Notes under the pieces: model-generated
What the model was told of the DNA's origin: nothing
The model's input: only the letters and a program-made list of their open reading frames with translations
Database searches by the model: none
Source: Mesorhizobium sp. 65-26
GTDB taxonomy: Bacteria > Pseudomonadota > Alphaproteobacteria > Rhizobiales > Rhizobiaceae
Length of the DNA stretch: 64,000 nt
NCBI GenBank assembly: GCA_001899205.1
Contig: MKVL01000010.1
Span: forward strand, 181,166-245,165
Reading direction: 5' to 3'
Part shown: positions 26,649 through 34,102 of the stretch, piece after piece
Position numbering within the stretch: the first letter of the stretch is position 1
Layout of the letters: each line of letters starts with the position of its first letter
Made by a program: the position numbers and the translations under genes

Positions 26649-27742
26649 TTCACTCTCCCATTGTTGTTGACCCTGTGGACGGCGGTAAGGCCGGCCGAAT
26701 TGAAGAAACAGGCGTTCGCCGGGTCGAAGGTGACGCCGATGCTCTCGCCGACCGCGCCCCTGAAATCGCGGCCGGCCCGTACCGAGACGTTGCCGCCTTC
26801 GAGGCGGACATTGACCAGCGTCTCGTTGCCCATGGGTTCGACGACATAGATCTCGCCGGGCAGGGCGCCCGGTTCGCCAGGTTGGGCTACGCTGCAGTCT
26901 TCCGGACGCAGCCCGATCTCCACGATCCCGGCCAGCCGGCACGCAGTGAGCCGCGTCTGCTCCAGTGGCACGATGCTGGCAGCGACCATCACGCCTTGTT
27001 CGCTCAGCGCGGCCGGCAGGATGTTCATCGGCGGATTGCCGACGAAGGTGGCCACGAAGCGGTTTGCGGGGCGGTCATAGATGTCTATGGGTGGTGCCAT
27101 CTGCTGCAGGTCGCCGCCATGCATGACGGCGACGAGGTCCGCCATCGTCAAGGCTTCGACCTGGTCGTGAGTGACGTAGATGGTGGTGGCGCTGAGGCGC
27201 TGGCAGAGCCGCTTGATCTCGCCGCGCATGGTGAGCCGCAGCCGCGCGTCGAGATTGGACAGGGGTTCGTCCATCAGGAAGGCCGCCGGGTCGCGCACGA
27301 TGGCGCGGGCCAGCGCCACGCGCTGGCGCTGGCCGCCGGAGAGCTGGCGTGGCCGGCGGTCGAGCAGATGGCCGATTTCGAGGATCGCGGCGACCTCGCC
27401 GATCTTGGCTTTCCGCTCGGCCTCCGACGTGCCACGGATCCATAGTGGATAGCCGATGTTTTCGGCGACCGTCATCTGCGGATAGAGCGCGTAGCTTTGG
27501 AACACCATGGCGATGTCGCGGTCGCGCGGCTGCAGCCGGGTGACGTCGCGCTCGCCGATGAAGACCTTGCCGGCTGTCGGCATGTCGAGCCCGGCCAGGA
27601 TGCGCAGCGCGGTCGTCTTGCCGCAGCCGGAAGGGCCGAGGAGGGCGAGGAACTTGTGGTCCGGCACGGCCAGGTCGAGCGATCGCAACACGTTGAGCGC
27701 GCCGAAATTCTTGACCACGTTCTTGAAGACTACCGAACCCAT
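26645..27742 (-). CDS. ABC transporter ATP-binding protein (MalK/UgpC type)
   Basis: A 365-residue ATPase. Walker A is GPSGCGKT (36-43), signature LSGGQ (134-138), Walker B FLMDEP (155-160) and the switch His192 in THDQ. Residues about 240-360 form the C-terminal OB-type regulatory domain of the MalK class (GLRPEDCSV, YVVEPMGNETLVNVRLE). Its stop overlaps the start of the binding-protein gene. It powers the CUT1 importer encoded downstream. A proline/alanine-rich read-through upstream belongs to another frame; the ATG at 27742 gives the standard start. Confidence 0.94.
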   Translation of the reverse strand: MGSVVFKNVVKNFGALNVLRSLDLAVPDHKFLALLGPSGCGKTTALRILAGLDMPTAGKVFIGERDVTRLQPRDRDIAMVFQSYALYPQMTVAENIGYPLWIRGTSEAERKAKIGEVAAILEIGHLLDRRPRQLSGGQRQRVALARAIVRDPAAFLMDEPLSNLDARLRLTMRGEIKRLCQRLSATTIYVTHDQVEALTMADLVAVMHGGDLQQMAPPIDIYDRPANRFVATFVGNPPMNILPAALSEQGVMVAASIVPLEQTRLTACRLAGIVEIGLRPEDCSVAQPGEPGALPGEIYVVEPMGNETLVNVRLEGGNVSVRAGRDFRGAVGESIGVTFDPANACFFNSAGLTAVHRVNNNGRVK

Positions 27743-27765
27743 CCCGCCAGCGCCCCCCGCCTGCC

Positions 27766-28677
27766 TCAAGCTCTGCGCTCGTGCACGTAGAAACCGGCAT
27801 CTTGCGCCAGCGTCTTCAGATTGCGATAGCCCATCGTCGCGTAGGTCAAGGGGTGGGCCTTGGCCGGGTCCTGTTCGGCTTCCACCACCAGCCAGCCGGA
27901 ATAGCCCTTGTCGGCCAGGATTGCGAGCAGTGTCGGATAATCGATCGCGCCGTCGCCCGGCACGGTGAAGATGCCTTCCATCACCGCGCCCATGAAGCTC
28001 ATGTCGCTGGCGCGCGCTTTCTTCAGCATCGCCGGGCGCACATCCTTGCAGTGGACGTGGACGACGCGGCCGACATGCCGGCGCAGGAGTTGCTCCGGAT
28101 CGCCGCCGGAGAAGGCGCAATGGCCGGTGTCGTAGAGCAGGCCCACCGCCTCGCCGGTGGTTTCCATCAGCCTGTCGATCTCGGCGTCCGTCTCGACGAT
28201 CGTGCCCATATGGTGGTGGAAGGCCATGCCCACGCCGAAATCGGCGAAGCACTCGGCCAGCCGGGTGATCTTTTGCCCGTAGGGCTTCCATTCGTCGGCC
28301 GCGAGCGTTGGCCGCTGCGAGATCGGGTCGTGGATGGCGCCATGGCGGCCGCGCGAGGTGTCGGCATAGACGACGTGGCTGGCGCCGAGGTCGCGCAGCA
28401 ACGTCAGGTGCGGGCGGATCGCCTCGAACTCCTCGTCGACCTCCTTCTCGCAGATGCGGCCGTCGAACCAGCCGGAGACCAGCGCCAACCCGTAATGGTC
28501 GAGGATGGGGCCGAGCGCGCGGCTGTCGCGCGGGAACTTGCCGCCAAGCTCGGTGCCGGCATAGCCTGCCTCGGCCGTTTCGCCGAGGCAGGTCTCGAGC
28601 GGCGTGTCGCCGCCCAGTTCCGGCACGTCGTCATTGGTCCAGGTGATCGGGTTGATGCCAAGTCGAACTGTGGTCAT
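27766..28677 (-). CDS. iolE: Myo-inosose-2 dehydratase
   Basis: A 303-residue TIM-barrel dehydratase converting 2-keto-myo-inositol to a trihydroxycyclohexanedione, the second step of inositol breakdown. The N-terminus RLGINPITWTNDDVPELGGD and the following TPLETCLGETAEAGYAGTEL are diagnostic of IolE. Metal and catalytic segments include GMAFHHHMGTIVE, LLYDTGHCAFSGGDP, HVHCKDVR and WLVVEAEQDP. It is the first gene of an operon that continues with ATPase, binding protein, two permeases and the iolG-like dehydrogenase. Other iol genes (B, C, D, A) are absent from the window. Confidence 0.92.
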   Translation of the reverse strand: MTTVRLGINPITWTNDDVPELGGDTPLETCLGETAEAGYAGTELGGKFPRDSRALGPILDHYGLALVSGWFDGRICEKEVDEEFEAIRPHLTLLRDLGASHVVYADTSRGRHGAIHDPISQRPTLAADEWKPYGQKITRLAECFADFGVGMAFHHHMGTIVETDAEIDRLMETTGEAVGLLYDTGHCAFSGGDPEQLLRRHVGRVVHVHCKDVRPAMLKKARASDMSFMGAVMEGIFTVPGDGAIDYPTLLAILADKGYSGWLVVEAEQDPAKAHPLTYATMGYRNLKTLAQDAGFYVHERRA

Positions 28678-29228
28678 TGCTCGCTTTCCACCCGCGACCA
28701 TGCGGCGGCGGGTTGCACGTTTCCGGGAGAAAATGACTGCTGGCACGCGGCCTGGCGCTGAAATTCCTGCCGGCCCTTCCGGTGCCGCGACGTCCTCCCA
28801 ACGCCTCGCACCGCTGTCTTGCAGGGAGAAGTCTAGCCGGCTCTGTCTCCATCGCGAGGGCCAGTTTTGCGAAGAATGAAGGAACCAGTTGTGTCTCTTG
28901 CCGGCTATGGCAGGATGGGAAGAGGACAATGGGCGGTGTTGCATATGGAAGAGTTGAGGTGCGTTGCCGGGCTTGAGCGTCCAGTGTTCGCGCGAGGCAC
29001 CCCCCTCTGTCCTACCGGACATCTCCCCTGCAAAGAGGAAGATTGGCAGCTCCGCCGCCAAGGCTTTTCCTGCGACGTTGGCGATTGGCGAAAGCGATGG
29101 CGACATCTGATCTCCCCCCTTGCGGGGGAGATGGCCGTCAGGCCAGAGGGGGGCGGGCGGGAACTCCACGCTGCAAAGCGAGCTCTTTGGGAGCTTCCGT
29201 CGCCAGCAGGGTGCGGAGGCTAACACCC
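28678..29228. other. 551-bp divergent region between iolE and the MocR gene
   Basis: No gene is supported. The iolE-proximal part (28678-28990) should contain the operon promoter but shows no clear -35/-10 pair or IolR-type palindrome that I would rely on. The distal part carries a large inverted repeat (28999-29155), listed separately, just before the MocR gene. Confidence 0.5.
28999..29155. repeat. Large inverted rhizobial intergenic repeat
   Basis: The left arm (28999-29028, CACCCCCCTCTGTCCTACCG continuing GACATCTCCCC) pairs with the right arm (29123-29154, GGGGGAGATGGCCGTCAGGC continuing CAGAGGGGGGCG). An inner hairpin ATCTCCCCC/GGGGGAGAT lies at about 29110-29132. The arms are about 30 bp and imperfectly complementary, separated by about 95 bp. 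Elements of this sequence type are scattered through Mesorhizobium and other Rhizobiales genomes, usually untranslated between genes. Confidence 0.75.
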
Positions 29229-30701
29229 ATGCACCGTCGTCCCAAGCGACAGGCCTTCCCGCTCGACATGCTGGCGGTGGACCGGCAGAGCGGCGAGCAT
29301 CTTTCGCGCCAGCTCTATCACGGGCTGGTCGCCATCATCCGCAACCGCTCGCTGGCGCCGGGCTCGGAACTGCCCTCGACGCGGTCGCTGGCGGCCGAGC
29401 TCGGCCTTGGCCGCAATACCATCGTGTCGGCCTACGACCAGTTGATCACCGAGGGCTATCTTGCCAACCGCCAGGGCGCGCGGCCGGTGATCGTCGACTT
29501 GCCGGACGGGCCGCGCGAGACGCCGCCGGAGGAGCCGCCGGTGCCGCTGCGCGCGCCCTCAAGGCGCGGCGAGGAACTGCTCAGCCAGCACTGCCATCAC
29601 GGTACAGCCGGGCGGTTCGCTTTCCACCCGGGCATGCCGGACGCGGCGAGCTTCCCCTTCGGCGTCTGGGGCCGGCTGGTGGCGCGGCGCGCAAGCCACG
29701 GCGGCGAAACGTTGTTCGGCACCTATGACGTCACCGGTCATCCGGCCCTGAAGGAGGCGATCGCCGGCTATCTCTTCTCGGCGCGCGGCGTTCGCTGCCG
29801 GCCGGAGCAGATCGTCATCACCACCGGCGCGCAGGCCGCCTTCGACCTTCTGGCGCGCCTGCTGCTCGACCCCGGCGACACGGTGTGGATGGAGGAACCG
29901 GGCTATTACGGCGCCAAGGCCGCCTTCACCGTGGCGGGCGCCCGCATCGTGCCAATCCCCGTCGACCAGGAGCGTGGCTGGCGGCTCGACCCGCCCGACG
30001 TCGCGCCGCGCCTGATCTATGTGACGCCGGCCTGCCAGCATCCGCTCGGCATCACCATGCGCATGGAGGAGCGGCTACGCCTGCTCGATATCGCCGGGAC
30101 CGGCAACAGCTGGGTGATCGAGGACGATTTCGACGGCGAATACCGCTTTCAGGGCAGGCCGGTGCCGGCGATCCAGAGCATGGACCGGTCCGGTTGCGTG
30201 ATCTATGTCGGCACCTTCGCCAAGCTGCTGTTCCCGGCACTGCGCGTGGGCTTCATGGTGCTGCCGCCGGAACTGGCCGGCCGTATCGGCAACGCGCTTT
30301 CCACCACCGGCCAGTTCGCGCCGCTGGTGCTGCAGGCGGCACTCGCCGATTTCATCACCGAAGGCCATATGAGCCGGCACCTGAAGCGTATGCGCCGCAT
30401 CTACGCCCAGCGCCGCCAGCTTTTCCGCGACATCGTCGCGGAACGACTGCGCGACGAGATCACGCTTTCCCCGGCCGAGGCCGGCATCCAGGTGGTGGGC
30501 TACCTCAGGCCCGGCATAGACGACATCAAGGTCAGCCAGGCCGCGGCGCGAAAGGCTATCAACGTTTCGCCCCTGTCGAAATACTTCCAGGAGACGGCGG
30601 CCACGCAAGGGTTGGTGCTGGGCTATGCGGCCTGTGACGCCGCGCAGACGCGGGACGGGGTGGAGAGATTGGCGGCGGCGATCCGCGAGACGCTGGGATG
30701 A
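29229..30701 (+). CDS. MocR/PdxR-family regulator (GntR HTH fused to an aminotransferase domain)
   Basis: A 490-residue protein with a GntR winged HTH at about residues 20-85 (GSELPSTRSLAAELGLGRNT) joined to a class I aminotransferase fold (about 120-490). The PLP lysine lies in GTFAKLLFPALRVGFMVLP, and EDDFDGEYRF and YVTPACQHPLG are family motifs. Such proteins use bound PLP as effector to control vitamin B6, GABA or taurine genes. The frame is open well upstream through the repeat, but the ATG at 29229 begins the normal domain. Its target is unclear because no B6 or amine gene is adjacent. Confidence 0.92.
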   Translation: MHRRPKRQAFPLDMLAVDRQSGEHLSRQLYHGLVAIIRNRSLAPGSELPSTRSLAAELGLGRNTIVSAYDQLITEGYLANRQGARPVIVDLPDGPRETPPEEPPVPLRAPSRRGEELLSQHCHHGTAGRFAFHPGMPDAASFPFGVWGRLVARRASHGGETLFGTYDVTGHPALKEAIAGYLFSARGVRCRPEQIVITTGAQAAFDLLARLLLDPGDTVWMEEPGYYGAKAAFTVAGARIVPIPVDQERGWRLDPPDVAPRLIYVTPACQHPLGITMRMEERLRLLDIAGTGNSWVIEDDFDGEYRFQGRPVPAIQSMDRSGCVIYVGTFAKLLFPALRVGFMVLPPELAGRIGNALSTTGQFAPLVLQAALADFITEGHMSRHLKRMRRIYAQRRQLFRDIVAERLRDEITLSPAEAGIQVVGYLRPGIDDIKVSQAAARKAINVSPLSKYFQETAATQGLVLGYAACDAAQTRDGVERLAAAIRETLG

Positions 30702-30774
30702 TGGGGCGGGCCGGTGCTTCGCGTTGAATTGGCTTTCCAGGCTGGCGCTTATTCCGCCGTGTCGCCGGCAGCTT

Positions 30775-31503
30775 CTACCCCGAAATAGCCTTCGCGCCCT
30801 CGATCAGTTGGGCGGCGATGACTGGGACCTGGTCCTGGGGGAGGTCGGCGGCGGGCACGACGATGACGAGGCTGCCCAGGATGCGTTTTTCGGAGTTGAA
30901 GATGGGGGCGGCGATGCCGGCGTTGCGGCTGTCGACCTCGCCGGCGGAGTAGGAATAGCCCTGCTGGCGGATGGCCTTCAGCGTCTTGCGGAAGCTTGCC
31001 CAGTCGTTGCCCAGTCCGGCGGCGGCTATTTCGGCGGCGTTGGCCAGCATCAGGCTGCGCAGCCTGTGGTCGGGCAGGTGCGCAAGGATCGCCTTGCCGG
31101 CGGCGCCGCGCAGCAGCGGCATCGGTCTGCCGCGATCGTAGCTGGTCAGCACGGTGCGGTCGGGCCAGGCCTGGGCGATGCAGACGACGTTCTTGCCGTA
31201 ATAGGCGCACACCATCAGGTTGCCCTTCACCCGCGTGATCAGGTCGTCCATCACGTCGCCGGCGCGGTGCAGCAGCGGGTCGTTGAGGCGAATCTGGCGG
31301 TCGAGCTGGATGATGCGGGAGCCCAGCGTGAAGCCGCGCTGGATGTCGGGCGCGATCAGGCCCGCCGTGCTCAGCGTCTTCAGATAGCGATAGGCGGTCG
31401 GCACCGAACAGTTCAGCTCGGCCGCGATCTCCTCCGCCGTGAGCGCGGTGCGGTCGCCGTCAAACAGGTCGAAGATGGCGAGCATGCGCGCGAGGCTGTC
31501 CAT
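30775..31503 (-). CDS. IclR-family transcriptional regulator
   Basis: A 242-residue IclR regulator. The N-terminal winged HTH (residues 1-60) contains LTAEEIAAELNCSVPTAYRY and LKTLSTAGLI; the C-terminal effector domain (about 75-240) has GKAILAHLPDHRLRSLM and a VDSRNAGIAAPIFNSEKRIL strand typical of the family. It lies on the same strand as, and downstream of, the SDR gene, and close to the sugar ABC operon that shares a divergent promoter with that SDR. It is the best candidate for the regulator of that promoter. Confidence 0.92.
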   Translation of the reverse strand: MDSLARMLAIFDLFDGDRTALTAEEIAAELNCSVPTAYRYLKTLSTAGLIAPDIQRGFTLGSRIIQLDRQIRLNDPLLHRAGDVMDDLITRVKGNLMVCAYYGKNVVCIAQAWPDRTVLTSYDRGRPMPLLRGAAGKAILAHLPDHRLRSLMLANAAEIAAAGLGNDWASFRKTLKAIRQQGYSYSAGEVDSRNAGIAAPIFNSEKRILGSLVIVVPAADLPQDQVPVIAAQLIEGAKAISG

Positions 31504-31575
31504 GGATGGGCCGAACTCCTGTCTGGCGCCCGGGGCGGAGGGAAATGGTCCCTCCCGGCCTCAAGGCCCACTTCA

Positions 31576-31660
31576 GTCTAGAGCGATTCCAGCGAAAAAA
31601 GGAATCGCCGTCACCGTCTCTATCTCTTTGTTTTTACGCAATTCCCTGGGGGATTGCCTG
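31576..31660. repeat. RIME-like rhizobial palindromic element
   Basis: A perfect stem GCGATTCC (31583-31590) and GGAATCGC (31601-31608) is preceded by CTAGA and followed by TCTATCTCTTTGTTTTTACG and CAATTCC. This combination is the common rhizobial intergenic mosaic element. It lies between the IclR and SDR genes; the remainder of that 260-bp gap shows no gene. Confidence 0.75.
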
Positions 31661-31764
31661 GTGCGCTTGCGCCTGCTGGAACCGGTGCGGCGGCGCAAAT
31701 CCCTGTTTCTCGCGAGTGCCGCCGTGCGGACCGGTGTCCGCGACGCCCTGCTTCCAGCCGGGCT

Positions 31765-32529
31765 TCAATGGATGTGCATGCCCCCATTGATGTCGATGGC
31801 GCTGCCGGTGATGTAACCCGACAGCGGCGAGGCGAGGAACAGGCAGACATTGGCGACGTCCTTTGGCGCGCCGAAGCGGCCGAGCGGGATGCCTTCCAGG
31901 AAGCGGCGCTGCGTGGCCTCGTCGAAGGCTGTGGCGTTCATCTGGGTGATGATGATGCCGGGATTGACGCAGTTGACCCGGATGCCGCGGGGACCGAGCT
32001 CGCGCGCCATGCTCTTGGCCAGCGCCAGCACACCACCCTTGGAGGCCGCGTAGTGCGGCCCGCCCAGCAGGCCGCCGCCGCGCTGCGCCGCGATCGAGGC
32101 GAGGCAGATGATGGCGCCGCCATCCTCCATGAGCGGGATCGCCGCCTGCGCCATGTTCAGCATGCCGCGCAGATTGATGTCGAGCGTCGCGTCCCAGTCG
32201 TCGTCGGAGATGTCGAGCAGCTTGCGCGCCTGGGCGATGCCGGCATTGTTGACCAGGATGTCGAGCCGGCCGAACTCGACGATGGCGCGTTCCACGATTG
32301 CGGCGAGCGCCGCCTTGTCGCGCACGTCGGCGGCCATCCCCAGCGCGCGCGGGCCGCCCAGCGCGGGGTGGTCCGAGGCGATCGCGGCGGCGGCCGTCTC
32401 GCAGGCGGCCGCGTCGAGGTCGACGATCACGACACGGGCGCCGGAAGCCGCGAAGGCGCGCGCCACGGCATAGCCTATGCCGGCCGGATGAGCCGCGCCG
32501 GTCACGATGGCAACTTTTCCGTCGAGCAT
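31765..32529 (-). CDS. Short-chain dehydrogenase, sugar/sugar-acid type
   Basis: A 254-residue classical SDR with TGAAHPAGIG cofactor motif (about residues 10-19), VIVDLD indicating NAD preference through Asp, NNAG, and the catalytic Ser (CLASIAAQ) and Tyr/Lys (HYAASKGG). The end GYITGSAIDINGGMHIH is typical. GGAG before the ATG supports the start. It is divergent from the CUT2 sugar-transport operon, with a mirror-image promoter and operator, so it is coregulated with it and probably oxidises the imported sugar or a derived sugar acid. Confidence 0.92.
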   Translation of the reverse strand: MLDGKVAIVTGAAHPAGIGYAVARAFAASGARVVIVDLDAAACETAAAAIASDHPALGGPRALGMAADVRDKAALAAIVERAIVEFGRLDILVNNAGIAQARKLLDISDDDWDATLDINLRGMLNMAQAAIPLMEDGGAIICLASIAAQRGGGLLGGPHYAASKGGVLALAKSMARELGPRGIRVNCVNPGIIITQMNATAFDEATQRRFLEGIPLGRFGAPKDVANVCLFLASPLSGYITGSAIDINGGMHIH

Positions 32530-32550
32530 TTTTTCTCCAATTTGTAATTT

Positions 32551-32588
32551 CTCATAATACGATAATTGTTGAAAACAATGGCTGTCAA
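32551..32588 (-). promoter_or_regulatory. Promoter and operator of the SDR gene
   Basis: Read on the minus strand: TTGACA (32588-32583), a 17-bp spacer, and TTATCG (32565-32560). The -10 box is inside a 17-bp sequence (32551-32567, minus strand AATTATCGTATTATGAG) that reappears in mirrored orientation at 32766-32782 over the opposite promoter, with 15 of 17 bases identical. Confidence 0.75.
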
Positions 32589-32654
32589 GCGTGGCTTAGA
32601 GGCCAAATCACAGGATCCTGATCACGCGGGAGGTGATTCATCATTTCCCCTTAA

Positions 32655-32676
32655 ACATATGAAATATAACATATGT
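32655..32676. promoter_or_regulatory. ACATATG/CATATGT inverted repeat in the divergent region
   Basis: Arms ACATATG (32655-32661) and CATATGT (32670-32676) flank an AT-only core. The repeat sits midway between the two divergent promoters and stands out from the GC-rich surroundings. A regulator or DNA-bending protein site is likely; which protein is unknown. Confidence 0.5.
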
Positions 32677-32744
32677 ATGCGGTTTTTAGCCTTCCGTGGT
32701 TTCTGGTCGCATGGGCTGTCGGTGGCTGGCGTGATCGCAGGCGC

Positions 32745-32782
32745 TTGACAATCAAAAATTCAGTGAATTATCGTAATGTGAG
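32745..32782 (+). promoter_or_regulatory. Promoter and operator of the CUT2 transport operon
   Basis: TTGACA (32745-32750), a 17-bp spacer and TTATCG (32768-32773) form a strong promoter 43 bp upstream of the binding-protein start. The -10 box lies in AATTATCGTAATGTGAG (32766-32782), the mirrored partner of the operator at 32551-32567. Overlap with the -10 element suggests repression. Confidence 0.8.
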
Positions 32783-32815
32783 AATTGATTGAATTCTTGC
32801 GACAGGGAGGAATGC

Positions 32816-34078
32816 ATGTCCGACAAGGAATTGAACATTGTTGCAACGCTGCACGCGCTGGAGGAGGGCGTAGGCCGCCGCACCTTCATGAAGCTGATGG
32901 GGGCAGCCGGCATTTCGCTGGCGATGACGCCGGCGGTGACGCGCCTGGCCGAAGCCGCCACCGTCATCCGCGGCAAGATCGCCAACCAGGTCTCGACCCC
33001 GTCCAACGACTACTGGTCGGTGTGGACGCGCGCCTTCGGTGCCGCCGCCGAGTCGCTCGGCCTCGAGAAGCAGGAGCTGTTCCATCAGAACGACACCGCG
33101 CGGCAGCTGTCGCAGGTGCGCAGCCTGCCGGCGAGCTCGGCCAAGATGCTGATCGGCTGCGTGGAGCCGGCCGGCTCGCTGCCGACCGTGGCCAAATTCT
33201 GCCAGGAAAACTCCATCCACTACGTGCCGAGCTGGGAATCGCCGGCCTGGTTCACCCCGCCCGACATCGGCGATTTCTACGTCTCCTTCGTCACGCCCAA
33301 CTCGGTCGAGGGCGCCTATGAAGTCGCCAAGGCGCTGTTCCAGAGCGTTGGCGGCGAGGGCAAGATCGTCCACATCGCCGGCCTCGCCACGCCGACCGAT
33401 TCCTATCGCACGGCCGGCCTCATGCAGGCGGCCAAGGAATTCCCCGGCATCAAGATCGTCGGCGGGCTGCATGCCAACTGGGATCGCGAGCAGGCGCGCA
33501 AGGTGATGCTCTCCATGGTCACCGCGCATCCCGACATGAAGGGCGTGTTCGCGCAGAACGACAACATGGCGCTGGGTGTGCTTTCGGTGTTGCGCGAGCG
33601 CAACCTGAAGAACGTCAAGGTGTCCGGCGTCGACGGCCTGCCGGAGGGCCTGCGCGAAGTGGCAAAGGGCGAGCAAATGGTCGCCACCCACACCTCGCTG
33701 CCGCCTTACGGCGCTGGCTTCACCGCGGTGCTTGCCTTCGACGCGCTCAACGGCTGGAAGCCTACGTTGGGCGAGCGGCTGCTGTTCACCGGCTCGGCGC
33801 TGGCGACGGCCGAGAATTCCGGGCGCATCGAGAAGGCAATCTACGGCGAGGGCTCCAAGCCCTTCGACTGGGCGCTGATGAGCCGCACGCTGAACCCGGA
33901 GACCTGGGATCCGCAGAACAAGATCACCGCGATCGAGCCGGAGACCTATTGGGGTCCGTTCCCGGACGGCAAGGAGCGTCTCAACGCCGCCTATGCGGGC
34001 GCCAGGGACAAGGGCGAGTTCTCCAAGGTCGATGCGCTCTATGCCGCGCATTACAAGACCGGCCCGGTCAAGGCCTGA
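32816..34078 (+). CDS. Periplasmic sugar-binding protein (PBP1/CUT2 type), Tat-exported
   Basis: A 420-residue substrate-binding protein of the ribose/galactose-binding (Peripla_BP_4-like) class with a twin-arginine signal (GVGRRTFMKLMGAAGISLAM). The fold is visible in MLIGCVEPAGSLPTVAKFCQ, GKIVHIAGLATPTDSYRTAG and MKGVFAQNDNMALGVLSVLR. GGGAGG lies before the ATG at 32816. It is followed by the matching ATPase and permease. The ligand is a sugar or derivative, not readable from sequence. Confidence 0.92.
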   Translation: MSDKELNIVATLHALEEGVGRRTFMKLMGAAGISLAMTPAVTRLAEAATVIRGKIANQVSTPSNDYWSVWTRAFGAAAESLGLEKQELFHQNDTARQLSQVRSLPASSAKMLIGCVEPAGSLPTVAKFCQENSIHYVPSWESPAWFTPPDIGDFYVSFVTPNSVEGAYEVAKALFQSVGGEGKIVHIAGLATPTDSYRTAGLMQAAKEFPGIKIVGGLHANWDREQARKVMLSMVTAHPDMKGVFAQNDNMALGVLSVLRERNLKNVKVSGVDGLPEGLREVAKGEQMVATHTSLPPYGAGFTAVLAFDALNGWKPTLGERLLFTGSALATAENSGRIEKAIYGEGSKPFDWALMSRTLNPETWDPQNKITAIEPETYWGPFPDGKERLNAAYAGARDKGEFSKVDALYAAHYKTGPVKA

Positions 34079-34102
34079 GCCCGGGCACGACAGACAGCAT
34101 CG

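Noticed and set aside
26645-28291. A 548-codon frame suggesting a longer ATPase
   Set aside because: The first part is an out-of-frame reading of iolE. The ATPase begins at 27742, where the standard N-terminal strand starts.
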